A DNA stretch of 64,000 nucleotides from Rhypophila decipiens (lineage: Eukaryota > Ascomycota > Sordariomycetes > Sordariales > Naviculisporaceae), in the NCBI GenBank assembly GCA_033297075.1, contig MU858058.1, forward strand, positions 62,001 through 126,000, written 5' to 3'. Positions 11,301-22,203 of this stretch are shown here, piece by piece; position 1 is the stretch's first letter; every line of letters begins with the position of its first letter. The position numbers and the translations under genes are program-made. The notes beneath the pieces were generated by a model. That model had not been told where the DNA came from. It saw only the letters and a list, made by a program, of their open reading frames with translations, and did no database searches.

Positions 11301-14300
11301 GGGGCTTCTTGAACAAGTCAGCCAATTACAGTACACACTGTACAGATGTGCAAGATCTATAAATGTACCAAGGGATGACACCCAGTTCAGGTGGATAAGG
11401 CTGTTGGGAAGATCCAGTGATCCACACACTCAGTGGCGATCCTTTGCTACGTTGTTTCTGTGTCCGTACAGGACGTTGTTGTTCAGGCCTGCAACAGCGT
11501 TTCCCACCGTTCCTCTTCGTCCAGCTTCAGTCTTTTTTCTCTCTCTTTGGTTCATTTTCGGGTAGTGCCTCTCCAAAGATTGGCTCAAGGAGAATAAGCA
11601 AAAGGCCGATACCAACTACTTGGGCCAATAGGGATCCATGATACTGGTACTCTGACTTTATGAGGTACGCACTGTACATGTTTTGAGCGTATTCTGCAAA
11701 TAAGCAAATAACATATCAGTCGGGCCTTTCTTGTCCGCTTTCTTGTGTACCGGACCCAGACACATGGGATCATGTCAGCGACCACAGTGCAGATAATCTA
11801 CCGGGTAGAGAGAACGCAGCCAATGTATACTGTGTGAAGCAGAACCGGGCTCAATAATTCGGCTTTTGACCGCCTCCGCCTGTCTGGCTCATCCTCTTTT
11901 CTTACGCCTAGGAGGATGTTGTGTTACACACTTTTGGAGTTCAGCGTCATTCGTGTCGCCTTACTTGGGGGAGGAGAGGGGGCGGCGGCGGTTTGTTGTG
12001 GCAGGTATCCCATACTACGGGGTATATTGTGCCTGCGCCGTAATTCCTTCCTCGATCATTAAATCCAGATGGCATTTGATGTCTCATGTTGTTGAAGAAA
12101 TCCAAGCTGGGTGATGAGTGACGTGGGGGCCGGGGCCAGGCCAACGGTAACCGGGACCCGTCTGCCTTGGCTGGGCCGGAACCTAGGGATACCAAACACA
12201 TCCTTTTATGTTTGAGAAGGCGACGGAACGGCATTTTCAATTTGAAACCTGCAACGGGCAAAAAGTCTCCTTCCCGCCTCAACGTCTTGCCCGAGATATA
12301 TACACTAGGTGATAGTGCTTTAATCCAGGAAATGAGAACATACTCCAATACACTGTTATGCTCGGTGGAGCTGGGGTGATGACTTCTTGAGGATTCCGAA
12401 GGAGGAAGAAGGTGCTGACCTCGACCCTGACCGACGACTAATAGCATTGCTGTATGACTCCGGTGCCTTGTGGCAAGGCTCACCTGTTCATCCTCTCTCC
12501 CCATCTTTTCGAAACTTTTTTGTAATCGCATGTTCAATGCCGTCAGGAACAAGGAACCGGCCGGACTTTTTGTCATGCTCTCTTGTGTCACCGAGTTTTC
12601 AATCACCAAGGTCTCTGATCAAGGCCAACATTGGACGACGAAACAAAACAAAACAGCACCACCAGATAGAGCGGAAAGGAAGAAAGAATTCGAAGACGAT
12701 TGCATGGTATATTCTCACGACCACTTCCAGGGTTTGTTGAAACCCGGAATTTGTACGGATCAGTTACGAAACCACATAGATTTCGGATTGTACTGACATT
12801 CAGTACGCGCTTACATACCTGCAGGTGGGTTACTTTGCTGAGAAAAGCACTCACGTGCTGCAAATGTACCAGCTATTCATACAATACAGCCAAGACTAGA
12901 CGAGGCGAGGCGATGCACGATTGAAAAGTGGGCCCGTCAGGCCCTGGTCCTGGTGGCTGGCTGTTCACTGTGGCCTTCTCACAATTCATGTGAGAGGAGA
13001 ATGTTTCAACCTCATTGAAGTTGGAATATCCATGTGCTGTTCATGTTCTAGCCTACTACCAACAAGCGTTGGACAACGTTGAAGTAAAGGCAGGACTGAT
13101 AGTGGACGACTAGAAGATGCTGAGATCTCGTCTGTGAGGCCCATGATACCAAAACGCCAACGCTGCCAGTGATGATGACCCGGATGGATCAAAATGCCGC
13201 CCGTCTGGGGTTGGGTTCTACACTTTGGATTAGGCAGTGAACGATACCAATAGAAATGGCCGGGCTAGCCACTCGTGACAAAAAGACTCGGACCACTCTG
13301 TCTCGGTAACCTCTCTTCTATCCTTTAATGGGCAAGCGAAAATGCTGTGCCTTGTGTCGTGTATGGACGGATTACTACTTCCGGGAACCGCGCGGACTGC
13401 TGGCTGACATGGTGAAGCTTTGAAAAACAAGGCAGGAAATTAAAACAACACGCGATTGAACGTTTAAAGGCAGAACTCTGAACCATATTGATCCTAATGA
13501 CAAAAATCTGCCCTGCGAGGCCAGTCTAGGTTGTATCATGAGCCTGATAGTGTGATTACGGTGGTATCGTAGCAGGAGCAGTTTACCCAATACATATCCT
13601 GATATCTTAACGTCTCACTAACAGTATCTATCAAGGTTTAGGAGATTTAGATAATTGCTGAGCAAAAATCCCTAGACTTGCTAGCATCGCAGAAACCTCC
13701 GAAGTATACACTAAGAATCTGTTGATACCGGTTTCCGCCTGTATTGACCTAAAGTGGAAAGACTCGTCCGAGAGAAACGGGTCCGATATTTCGCCTGATG
13801 CGTTTTGCATATCGCGTCTTACCCAGCTGCGGTTCACCTGCCTGCTCTGCCACCATTCGCTCGTTCATGTGCCGCAAGTAACAACATGATCTGTAGATAT
13901 CTACTAAATCACCGGTCAGTTACGAGGATATGTGATACAGCACACAAGTGAACGAAAGTTGACTCGAGGAGTCGAGTAAGGGTTTACACAGACAACAGAC
14001 TACTATCGGTAGTAGTATGTATAGCGCCTGGAAGATGTTTTCAAAACCAAGAATCTCTCGGGGTTGCTTTCCAATCTTCCCCATCCTACACACGTGGTGA
14101 TTCCACTTTAGTATGGGGACCCAATGCGAGTTTCTCAACCGTAATTTGTTACCTTTGGGTTCGCGAGTGAGATATGGGACGGGACTGCCCACTGCATCAA
14201 TTCATTCACTCGGCGACGCTTGCTGCACGTGTTGGGATTACGGTTTGCAACGGTTTTAAGGATTGGTGAAAACCTACCTTGGAGAAACAGCCTCAACATG

Positions 14301-16826
14301 CACTCTGGCTTGTGTCTGTATAAGCATGACAAGATAGCAGCTGAGAGATGTCAACAGACAAGTCGGTGAACATCAATACACTCAGTATTCACTTCTCAGA
14401 ACAAATCAGTTCAGTACAGTAATCCACCTCCTCTCGGGGACCGCCCGGCGAAGTGGATACGCGGGGGCCGGAAAGTCCAAAGTTACAACCGGACCGGTAA
14501 ACAGCAGCGAACTGAGCCGCAACTAGAAAGTTCAGAACTTGCCTTTTCCTTGATATTTTCTAGCTGATTCCGTAGCAGTTTATTCAAGGTGACACAAATA
14601 ACAGGCTGCAATTTCTCTTCCAACCTACAACGACAAAATATCAACACAGGGGAGATTGTGGATATCTCGGGATTGGGTTCTGAGTTGCCTTGGTGACAAC
14701 GACAAAAGTTGTAACTTATTCACGGATCTCGGCCCCATCATACCGGTGTTGTACTGTATATACAAGGCCTTGGCGGTATTCTATATGCTTCACCTCCGGA
14801 CATCCTGTAATTTCGCGTACTGGTACGGAACTGCTGCGGAGACAATTGGAAGATGGGAAAGGATGGCGGCAACCGGGACTTGAACCCCACCAGAGTGATC
14901 CGCAGGAGCATCGTGGACCATGCCTGAACACCAACAACTGTCATCCCATGTGAGAGAATTGCTGGTCCTCAATCCGCTCTTGGAAAAGATCATAAAATCC
15001 AAACTTTGATCAATTGCGAGAAATGCCATAATACATATTGCTGCAAGTCGTATGAATTGCTTAGCTGATAGTTGCTCCTGGACTGGGTAGCAAGTGCCTA
15101 CAAATCATATCCGCTGTCTGGTTCATCAGAACTCCCAAGCCTGCAATCATCTCCATGTTGTCTGAGATCCCGTGCAGCTCCGAACACAACAGGGCACTCC
15201 AGTCCCCACCTTGGCAGTTTCTGGTAAACCCACCTCCTTATCCGTACTGTCTCTGTCAACATCCAGTGAACAACAAATAATACAACAATTGAATCGTATA
15301 AAAGCTCTTTGAGAGGTTAATAAGAGACTGAAGCATCCCTCTTTATAAGTTTCGCCTGAAATGGAGACCTTTTCTGTTTATAAATCTGTGTGACGCACTT
15401 GCGGCACAAAGACAGCAAAGAGCAGAAGCCGCCTTGTAACTCGGTTTGTATCTCACTAAACGTCAGATACGTTGGGAAAGTTTGCTGTTTTCGCAGCTTC
15501 CAGGTTATCATGTGTGTATTCGTTCCTGTGTTTTCGACCCTCAGCGGCCCTTTCAAAACAGCCAAATCCAAAACAGGCTTTGGAGGTTTCGGTGCCGTTC
15601 AAAAGAGGCAGACCCTCTTCCATGCACTCTGTTGCTCACCCGCAATCCCTGTCCCCTGTCGGGCACGAGAAGCGACGACTTTCCATTCCACTGTGACGGT
15701 GGGTTCGTGTGCCTGCGCGTTGTAGTGTAATCCGTACCTTGCGGTACCGGCGGACCCTGGCCCCAGCCCACTCGGGCCACTCAGGGCCACTCAGGACTGG
15801 CGGGTGGCCCGCCATCCAAGTCGAACCTTGTCTTTGCTTCTGGGGCCATCTGGGCAAATCGACACAACTGGGAGAAAGACGGGTGGGGCCCAGTGGCTGT
15901 TCCGTACTGCAGCAACAGAAAGGTACCTCCGTTCGTACCGTATGCATGTACTCTGTACCTAACAAAGTACCAGAAGTACCCCTAACAGTCAGCATACTCA
16001 GGACTCCCAGCCAGGCATTCAAGTGACCTTCGGGATCCATCCAGGTTCCTGCAACCACTCACTCCGCCCAATCCACTCTCATCCACACAGCACACACGCA
16101 CCACGCCCATCCTTACCATCCCTCCTCTCCACTCTGCCCTGTTGATGCAACTGCACTGCACTGCTGTTGCTCTCACACTCGGTGCCTCTCTTGTGCCTCT
16201 CTCCTTCTCTCCAGGTCTTTCTCCTCTCGGCCTGCCTTCTTTGGTGGTCTGCTTGTCAATCCCAAAGAAGAAGAGAACGACTTTGGGGAGATAGTCTCTC
16301 GTTTTTCCCCCTCACCACCTAAACCTTCTACCTACGATCTCCTATCCACCAGGGGAACCCAAACTGTCGCCGTCTTTCGCTTCCCGCCCTCTCTGAGGAA
16401 CCTCGATCAAACCCGCCCTGTTGCTTGTCCGTGACCGTCGATATCCGCTCGCACCATTGGACCAATCTGCCGTTCCCACATTCGTTCGACGCAGAAGCAA
16501 ACCCTATCCTAAAGTCTAAAGAGAGTTTCGATCCCAGCAATGGGATATTTATTCCGCAACTTCAAGTCTTCTGCCTTGAACCTATAACTCCAACAGTTCT
16601 CGAGGCATATCCTACCAATACACGGACATCGATCGAATACTTGCGACATCACGGCTACCACGAATTCAACGAGCTTCTTCCGAGTTGCGCCACTATATAT
16701 ACACACAGCACACCAAGGGACAAGAGGTGGAAACTCTGGCAAGCAAGCGCAACGGGAGAGGAAGAGTAGACAGAGAGTAGGAGCGTGGGGAGGGGGACCT
16801 CGAGATAGAAAGAAGCGTCTTTCAAG
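5308..16826. other. 11.5 kb gene-free region between divergent genes
   Basis: No open frame in this stretch has a domain, a convincing splice chain or family resemblance. The longest open frame, 220 codons on the minus strand at 11947-12609, has a random-looking composition. The left part (5.3-6.7 kb) is A/T-richer; the rest is mixed. From about 7 kb to 16 kb there are many palindromic tetramers GTAC and short words such as GGTACCT and TACTCCG. The last 700 bp before 16827 is pyrimidine-rich (ctctcttgtgcctctctcct near 16190), as expected for the promoter and leader of the ELL gene. The unrecognised minus-strand gene and ELL diverge from this region, so it may hold long regulatory sequence, non-coding transcripts or decayed repeats. 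None of these can be told apart by eye. Confidence 0.6.
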
Positions 16827-19333
16827 ATGGTGGTCAATATTCCCGACAATGGCCTCCTTCTGGAGAGCTCTGCCAAGGCCATGGCTGGGCTCCCAACGCA
16901 GGCATTTGCCATAACCCTCAGTGACAGTATGATTGAGGACATGATCAAATGTGTTCAGGATGGAGGGGACCTTCAATTGTCCCTTGGAAACAATCCCGTG
17001 AGTCGCTCTTCACCTTCTCCTCGACTTCATCCCAAAAGATCAGACGGTTCAGAATGGGTCATGCTGTTGCGGCTTCTACCTATTGTGTAAACCCAGTCCA
17101 CTATCTCAGGAATGGGATCGAAATGCACAATAGCCATGAAGCCAGCAGCACAATGAACGATAGTGGCTTGCTCTCATGTCGATTCTGCAGAGCGAGCTAC
17201 TCGGCCAGCTATATATAACGCCTGCTCTTTGTCTCTTTTTGCTCCGTGATTCTAATTATATCTCTCCAGTCAATCCTTTTCGACAACCAAACAATCAAGA
17301 TCCCCAGTTCCCCCGGTCCGTTCGAATACGATCTCTTTCAGTCCAACACGGCCGCTCCGACGCAGCTCGACAAGCTGCCAAATCCCACAATGAACATATT
17401 TGGACCACCAAAACCCAAGTCTCAAGCAGCCAAGAAGACCACCAAAGCGGCAAAGGCAAAGGCAGAGAGACCAGCCGCCCGCGCAAAGGCAAACATCCCG
17501 ACGTCGAAACCTAGTGGAGATCTGGAGGTAGAAGCCTCAGACGACGCAGTCGCCTATTTCAAGACCTCCATGGCCAAGGTGGAGGCGGGAAAGGCAAAGC
17601 CCGGCAAGTCCAGATTATTGGGGGCGCCAGTTCCGACTGTGCCTCGATCACTTTCTGCCAGTCCCGCCCTGAGCGGCCTCGGATCCCCATCCCTAGGACC
17701 ATCCGGTGCTTCCCAGGAGAAAGTCAAGCAACAGCGGTTCCCAATCATCCATGAACTAGCCGTGCAGGAATTGACCTTTAACGACTTGTTTTCCAAGTAT
17801 AATGACGGCAGCGAGCAGGATTTCAAAGCCGCGCTCAACAAGGTGGCTGATTTCGACGATGGGCTCCAGAAATATGTTTTGAAGAAGATGTACTGGAAGG
17901 AGCTCGATGTGTTCCAGTACGAGTATGCAGAGGAAGGGGACAGGCAAAAGGCTATTGAAAACGCCATCAAGCAATATGACAGGATGCGCTTGGGAAAATC
18001 AGATCCCCTTTGGCAGAAGCTACTCCCGGTAGAGGAACGCGATAAGGGAAAGTGCCTCAGCAAGCTACAAGCAGCAATTGCGATGGCCCAACCTGCACCG
18101 GCACCCAAGATCGGCGTGCAAAAGACCGGCGGAGGAAGTCCTAGCGGAGGAGATTCAGAACGGGATGACTCGGCAAGCTCAGGAACAAAGAAAGGAAAAG
18201 GAGGCGAGCCCATGTCTCGATCTAGCTCACAAACATCAACCAAGAAGAAGCTGTCCGCCTCCGAAGCTCAAGCGAAGCGGCTGCTCACCAACTCCAAGAA
18301 ACCTGCCGCCACAGCGACGACGGCGGCAGCAAAGGCATCACCGAAAGTCTCGCCCACGAAGCCAACGGTCAAGGCGCCTGCCGCGAAGGCTCCTGTTGCG
18401 GCAAAGGGCGGCCGTGTTCTATCAAAGGAGTTTGTGACCGACTCGGACTCGGACAACGACGGGGTCCCTCTTTCCTTGCAAAAGTCAAAACCCACAGTCC
18501 CAAAAGCTGCGCCGGCCGAGAAGCCAAAGCCGATAGAAAAACCAAGGCCGGCAGAAAAGACCAAGCCCACAGAGAGAACGAAATTGGTTGACAAGCCAAA
18601 GGCCAAGGTTCCTGCCGCGGCCAAGCCGAACCTCAGGGAGGGGGAGCAAGACAAGGACAAGGAGCGGGATACGATCCGGGCCCAAGTGGTCGCAAAACCA
18701 GCAAAGCTTCCGGCGAAGCGAGCACGTGATGCCGAGGACGATGACAGCTCCAGTTCCGGCACACCTCTCAGCAAGCGAATCAAGCCTGCTGCGAAGGCAC
18801 CGGTTGCGGCTGTCAACTCTCTCAAGAAGCGTGCCCCTTCAGAGGCTAGTCAAAACAGCCGTGGGACCAGCTCTGGTGTTTCCTTGAACAAGAGCAAGAA
18901 TACCTCGCCGGTCAAGTCGTCGCCTTTGGCATCATCCCCACCAACAAATGCCTCTGATATGGAGGATGACCGGCACATGATGCCACGAGGGCGGGTGCGG
19001 GAGCGGGAGCGGGAGCGGGAGCGGGAGCGGGAGCACGACCGCGACACTGTCATCAGCGATAGCAGTAGCTCCGGTAGCAGCGTCGGCCATGGCAGGAAAC
19101 GACCAGCAGATCTGTCTTCGGACTCCAGAATGGCCAAGAGACAGCGAGTGTCGCCTGAAGTCATGCTCAAGGCACACAAGTTCAAGCAGTTCTACGTCCG
19201 GTATCATGAACTTCACGAAGAGATCTCACGACACGAAAACCCCCATCCGGATAAGGTGGCAGACTTGATGGATATGCGGGATAGACTTAGCGAGATGAAG
19301 AGGGAGATTTATAGTGAAGTGACGGCAGAGTAG
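16827..19333 (+). CDS. ell1: RNA polymerase II elongation factor ELL homologue
   Basis: Two exons, 16827-16997 and 17270-19333, encode 744 residues. The 272-nt intron (GTGAGT...TCTCCAG) is phase 0 and joins LSLGNNP to SILFDNQTIKIP. The N-terminal segment (AFAITLSDSMIEDMIKCV, then SILFDNQTIKIPSSPGPFEYDLF) fits the ELL domain. The last 55 residues (HKFKQFYVRYHELHEEISR...LSEMKREIYSE) match the occludin/ELL homology domain, which sits at the extreme C-terminus in ELL proteins. A conserved middle block (about residues 205-320, including FNDLFSKYNDGSEQDF and QKYVLKKMYWKELDVF) is followed by a long Lys/Ala/Pro/Ser-rich linker. ELL raises the rate of Pol II elongation by limiting pausing; in fission yeast it works with Eaf1. 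The linker holds an Arg-Glu dipeptide run (19001-19034). The start is the first ATG in frame with the domain. Confidence 0.85.
19001..19034 (+). repeat. Hexanucleotide tandem repeat encoding Arg-Glu dipeptides
   Basis: GAGCGG is repeated five times in a row, followed by GAGCAC, within the ELL coding sequence. It encodes alternating Arg and Glu, a charged low-complexity tract like those in splicing and elongation factors. A unit of six bases keeps the frame when copy number changes, so length variation between strains is likely. Confidence 0.9.
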
Positions 19334-20435
19334 CATATGACGCACACTCTTCAGGATGAGGTGTTGTCGACGTTGGTTTTTTGTTTCCTTGTACGATTTA
19401 GCATTTCTTGAGGGGCACAAAAATGGCAAGTAGGGACGAACGGAGTTTATGAGTTTTTTCCCTTCCTCCAATTCGGGAGAGATATATCATCACATGGGTC
19501 ATGGGCACATGGGAGCATTTTTGGGACCGGATACCATTTTCTTTCTTTGTTTTGATGTCATACGGACCTTGATCACAGGGACATTTGGCGTACTGGATGA
19601 GGAGTTGCTCCTCGGTTTTTCTTTCCCCGTTGCCGTCTTTCTCATATATAGCTCTCTGCAATCACCGCTGCTTGGGATCGAGATCTCCATCAGCAACATG
19701 TCTAGTGGATCACTCCTTTGACATGTAGCAATAAAAATCATTCACACAATCATCTGTGCCCATCTGGTTCTTCCTTCTGCCGACTGCAATATCCTGTTTC
19801 GGGTAGGTCCATCACCGTTCATGATGATTGAGAAAGTAAACAAATGCACCCTCGATTAGCTGCTGGATTGTAATCTCCGCCTTTTCACCAAAGCTGGAAA
19901 TTATCGACAGCCACACATAGCTGAGAATGCCTGCAGAACGGTGTTCACACCATCGACATCACCAACACTACCTGCGCAAGGAAAGATCCTCGCAAGTGTG
20001 ACAGACCAGAGCACCAGGATGCTTACCTTGCCAACGTGACTCAAAATAGGACTCCTCATACCGGCTGTTTCAGCTGGTCATCTCAGCACAACACAACCAA
20101 ACATACACACATACACAAATTTCCAGAACAGCAAAATAAGGCCATCAAAGTCCGATTCAGGGCTTGATCTTGTTATTCCCCGCTAATCCGTAGATATTAT
20201 TTAATAAGTAGCATGCATGCAAAATAAAACTTTGCATTCCTGGTGAGTGACCAAAAGTTTGCGCCGCCTCCTCCCCCATTGGTATTCATTTCTTTCTTTC
20301 TTTGTGGGAGATGGGATGACAAAAAAGACCCTCCATCCATCCATCCCTCTTTATCTCGCTCCTCTATCCGTACGTGTACACCGATGATGGATTTTGTTAC
20401 AAGCGCGCGAGAAATGAACGGAGGAGGCCGCGCCC
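19334..20435. other. Convergent intergenic region between ELL and LC8 genes
   Basis: Both genes point into this 1.1 kb, so it should contain two 3' UTRs and terminators. It is A/T-richer than the coding sequence and has several AATAAA-like words (for example aataaaaatc near 19730 and aaaataaaac near 20221). A ccatccatccatccc run lies at about 20333. I see no additional gene. Confidence 0.5.
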
Positions 20436-21285
20436 CTACTGGGTCTTGAAGAGAAGGATTGCGCAGTGGCCTAGATAGAAGTAGATGAAGTGCTTGGTCT
20501 CTGTTGCCATGGCGCAAATCAATCACAGGTTGTCAGCTAACCATCTCCGCAAAAACACAAATGCGGTATATAAATCAGACATATGGACGTACCGTGGGTC
20601 ACAAAGCTGCCAAAATTACGCCCAACAATGCAGTGCCATGTGGGACCTTTTCTCTCATCAAACTATATGTCGTGAAGTGCACACTTTGTCAGCTAGCTGC
20701 GCATCCTCCGAGATCGGGTTTTATATATGATGCATGTCGAGGCGGGTGTGCGAAGGAAGTGTCGTCTTACTGTTCTCTTGATGTGTTGCGCAATATCCTA
20801 CAGAGAGAAAGCATGTTAGCCATGTGTTATGAAAGACATTGCCATTATCAGGAGGTCGACGGGGATGCGTTACCTTCTCAATCGTGAATTTGGCCATGGC
20901 TTCCTGGGCTGCCGCGAACTGGGATCAGTCTTTTCTGCTCTGCTCTGCTCCTTCTTTCTTCTGCCCCTGTCTCGGATTTTTCATGGCTAGACCATTCACA
21001 TACCAACTTCAACAACTTCCTGCTGCATGTCGTCGGTCTGGTGGAACGTGGGGTTCGGTTAGCGAATTTTATTATATATTTCCAAGTTGAATTTCGTTGC
21101 ATACCATATCGGCGCTCTTGATTTGGGCTAGAATTGGTAGTCATTTTGTTAGCCAAGGCGCAGGTAGGGCTAAGGGGTGAAAGGGGTGAAAGGGGTGAAA
21201 GGGGTGAAAGGGGGTATCAATTAACAATACCTTCCAGCTTCTCCCTTGGGACCGGGGAAGTGGCCTTGACCTCGTCGTTTGGCAT
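20436..21285 (-). CDS. nudG: Dynein light chain LC8 (DYNLL/Dyn2 family)
   Basis: Seven exons rebuilt from splice sites (21231-21285, 21105-21127, 21004-21037, 20874-20908, 20771-20797, 20593-20662, 20436-20500) give 102 residues with every junction in frame. The protein matches LC8 along its length: [61 protein letters not shown] and [13 protein letters not shown]. The end, [11 protein letters not shown], replaces the animal form QVAILLFKSG. LC8 is a small homodimeric hub that binds TQT-type linear motifs in the dynein intermediate chain and many other partners; in Aspergillus, NudG is needed for nuclear migration. The family is about 90 residues, so the extra length is N-terminal. One residue is unusual: Thr where Glu is normal in the IKKEFD motif (here IKRTFD), just at the exon 5/6 junction, so that donor (GTAAGA) could be a base or two off. 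Six introns in 309 coding bases is extremely dense. Confidence 0.95.
21172..21216 (+). repeat. 9-bp tandem repeat in LC8 intron 1
   Basis: The unit AGGGGTGAA is repeated almost five times without change between about 21172 and 21216. It lies wholly inside the first intron of the LC8 gene (21128-21230). On the transcribed strand it is a C/T-rich tract just downstream of the donor site. Confidence 0.9.
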
Positions 21286-22203
21286 TTTGGATCCGGGTTG
21301 GTGGTAATCAGGGTGTGGCGACGGCCCTTGCAGTGAAGAGCGGAGTGATACTGGAAAGAGGTGTCAATGAATGCGCAGGTAGCAATTGGTTGTCGGGTGC
21401 GGTGTGAGCGGCTTGGTGCAAGAAGCTGTCAAAGTTAGGGTGCTCGAGGCCCCCTTGCTTCACCAGCTTGCTGGCGGGCGCAATTGAGCCACTCCAACAT
21501 AGAGTTCTGCGCAAGCAATAGGGTGAAGGTGCAAATGGAGGAAATGAGGTCGTATTCGAGGGCGGAAGCGTGACGTACATGCAAATAGTCGGCGGTTTGG
21601 ATAGAGTGGTGTTTACCCGTAGCGGGACTCGAATCGGTAGGGTATTCGTAGATTATGATAGCTCTGTTATACGGTCTTGGATCTCGTGTTTAGAGTGCGC
21701 AAAAGAAGCGGATGGATGCTGTTCGGCCGAATACCTTGCGTGTCTGGACGATAACCTGGAAGCGGAAGCGTTCGATGTTGTCCGGCTTTGACCATTCACC
21801 GGGCTGCTGCTGGGCAGCTCCCTAGGCCACCGGGTACTTCAGCGCTTGCTTGGCGTTACGTGGGGATGCGTGCGCTGAGCGCTCCACAGAAAACAAATCT
21901 GGGTGGGACCTACGAGGGTTGGTGGGTCTGTTTTGTCAAAGGCGGCATCCAACCAATGTTTACCAATCGATAAGATAACGTTGCCGAGCTGGAGTGGGGA
22001 ACTCGACTTTTTTTTTTTTTTTTTTTGGTATCCAACCTCGAAGAGAAAAGACCAAATTTCCATCCTATTTCCTCAACATAGTAAGAAAACGCCAGTCGTC
22101 TACCTACAACACCAGACCTCCTGGGATTTGATGGGATTCTCGGAATGATCATTCTAAAAACTTCGCCTCTTAGATTTGTCTCTGGAAGACAAAGAGAACG
22201 ACC
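21286..22203. promoter_or_regulatory. Shared divergent promoter region of LC8 and mrd1
   Basis: LC8 reads left from 21285 and mrd1 reads right from 22204, leaving about 920 bp for both promoters. A run of 19 T (22008-22026) lies 178 bp upstream of the mrd1 ATG; such homopolymer tracts exclude nucleosomes in yeasts. No gene is supported in this interval. Confidence 0.55.
22008..22026 (+). repeat. Poly-T tract in the mrd1 promoter
   Basis: There are nineteen consecutive T residues about 180 bp upstream of the mrd1 start codon. It is the longest homopolymer I noticed in the window. Confidence 0.9.

Noticed and set aside
11947..12609. Open frame of 220 codons on the minus strand
   Set aside because: It is the longest in the gene desert, but it has no domain, random-looking composition and no splice partners, so chance is the simplest explanation.
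14868..14950. tRNA-like sequence on the minus strand (T-loop-like GGGGTTCAAGTCCC)
   Set aside because: The T stem has a mismatch, no acceptor stem pairs with the 3' side at the right distance, and no proper D or anticodon arm could be folded by eye.
16425..16769. Upstream open frame in the ELL leader
   Set aside because: It starts from a non-ATG codon (TTG); no ATG in the same frame makes a reasonable uORF, and composition is that of a leader.
17554..18243. 229-codon frame on the minus strand inside ELL
   Set aside because: It is an antisense shadow of the codon-biased ELL exon with no independent features.
21600..21660. Possible tRNA T-loop (gcgggactcgaatcgg)
   Set aside because: The flanking bases do not form a T stem and no acceptor stem is present; it lies in the LC8/mrd1 promoter.
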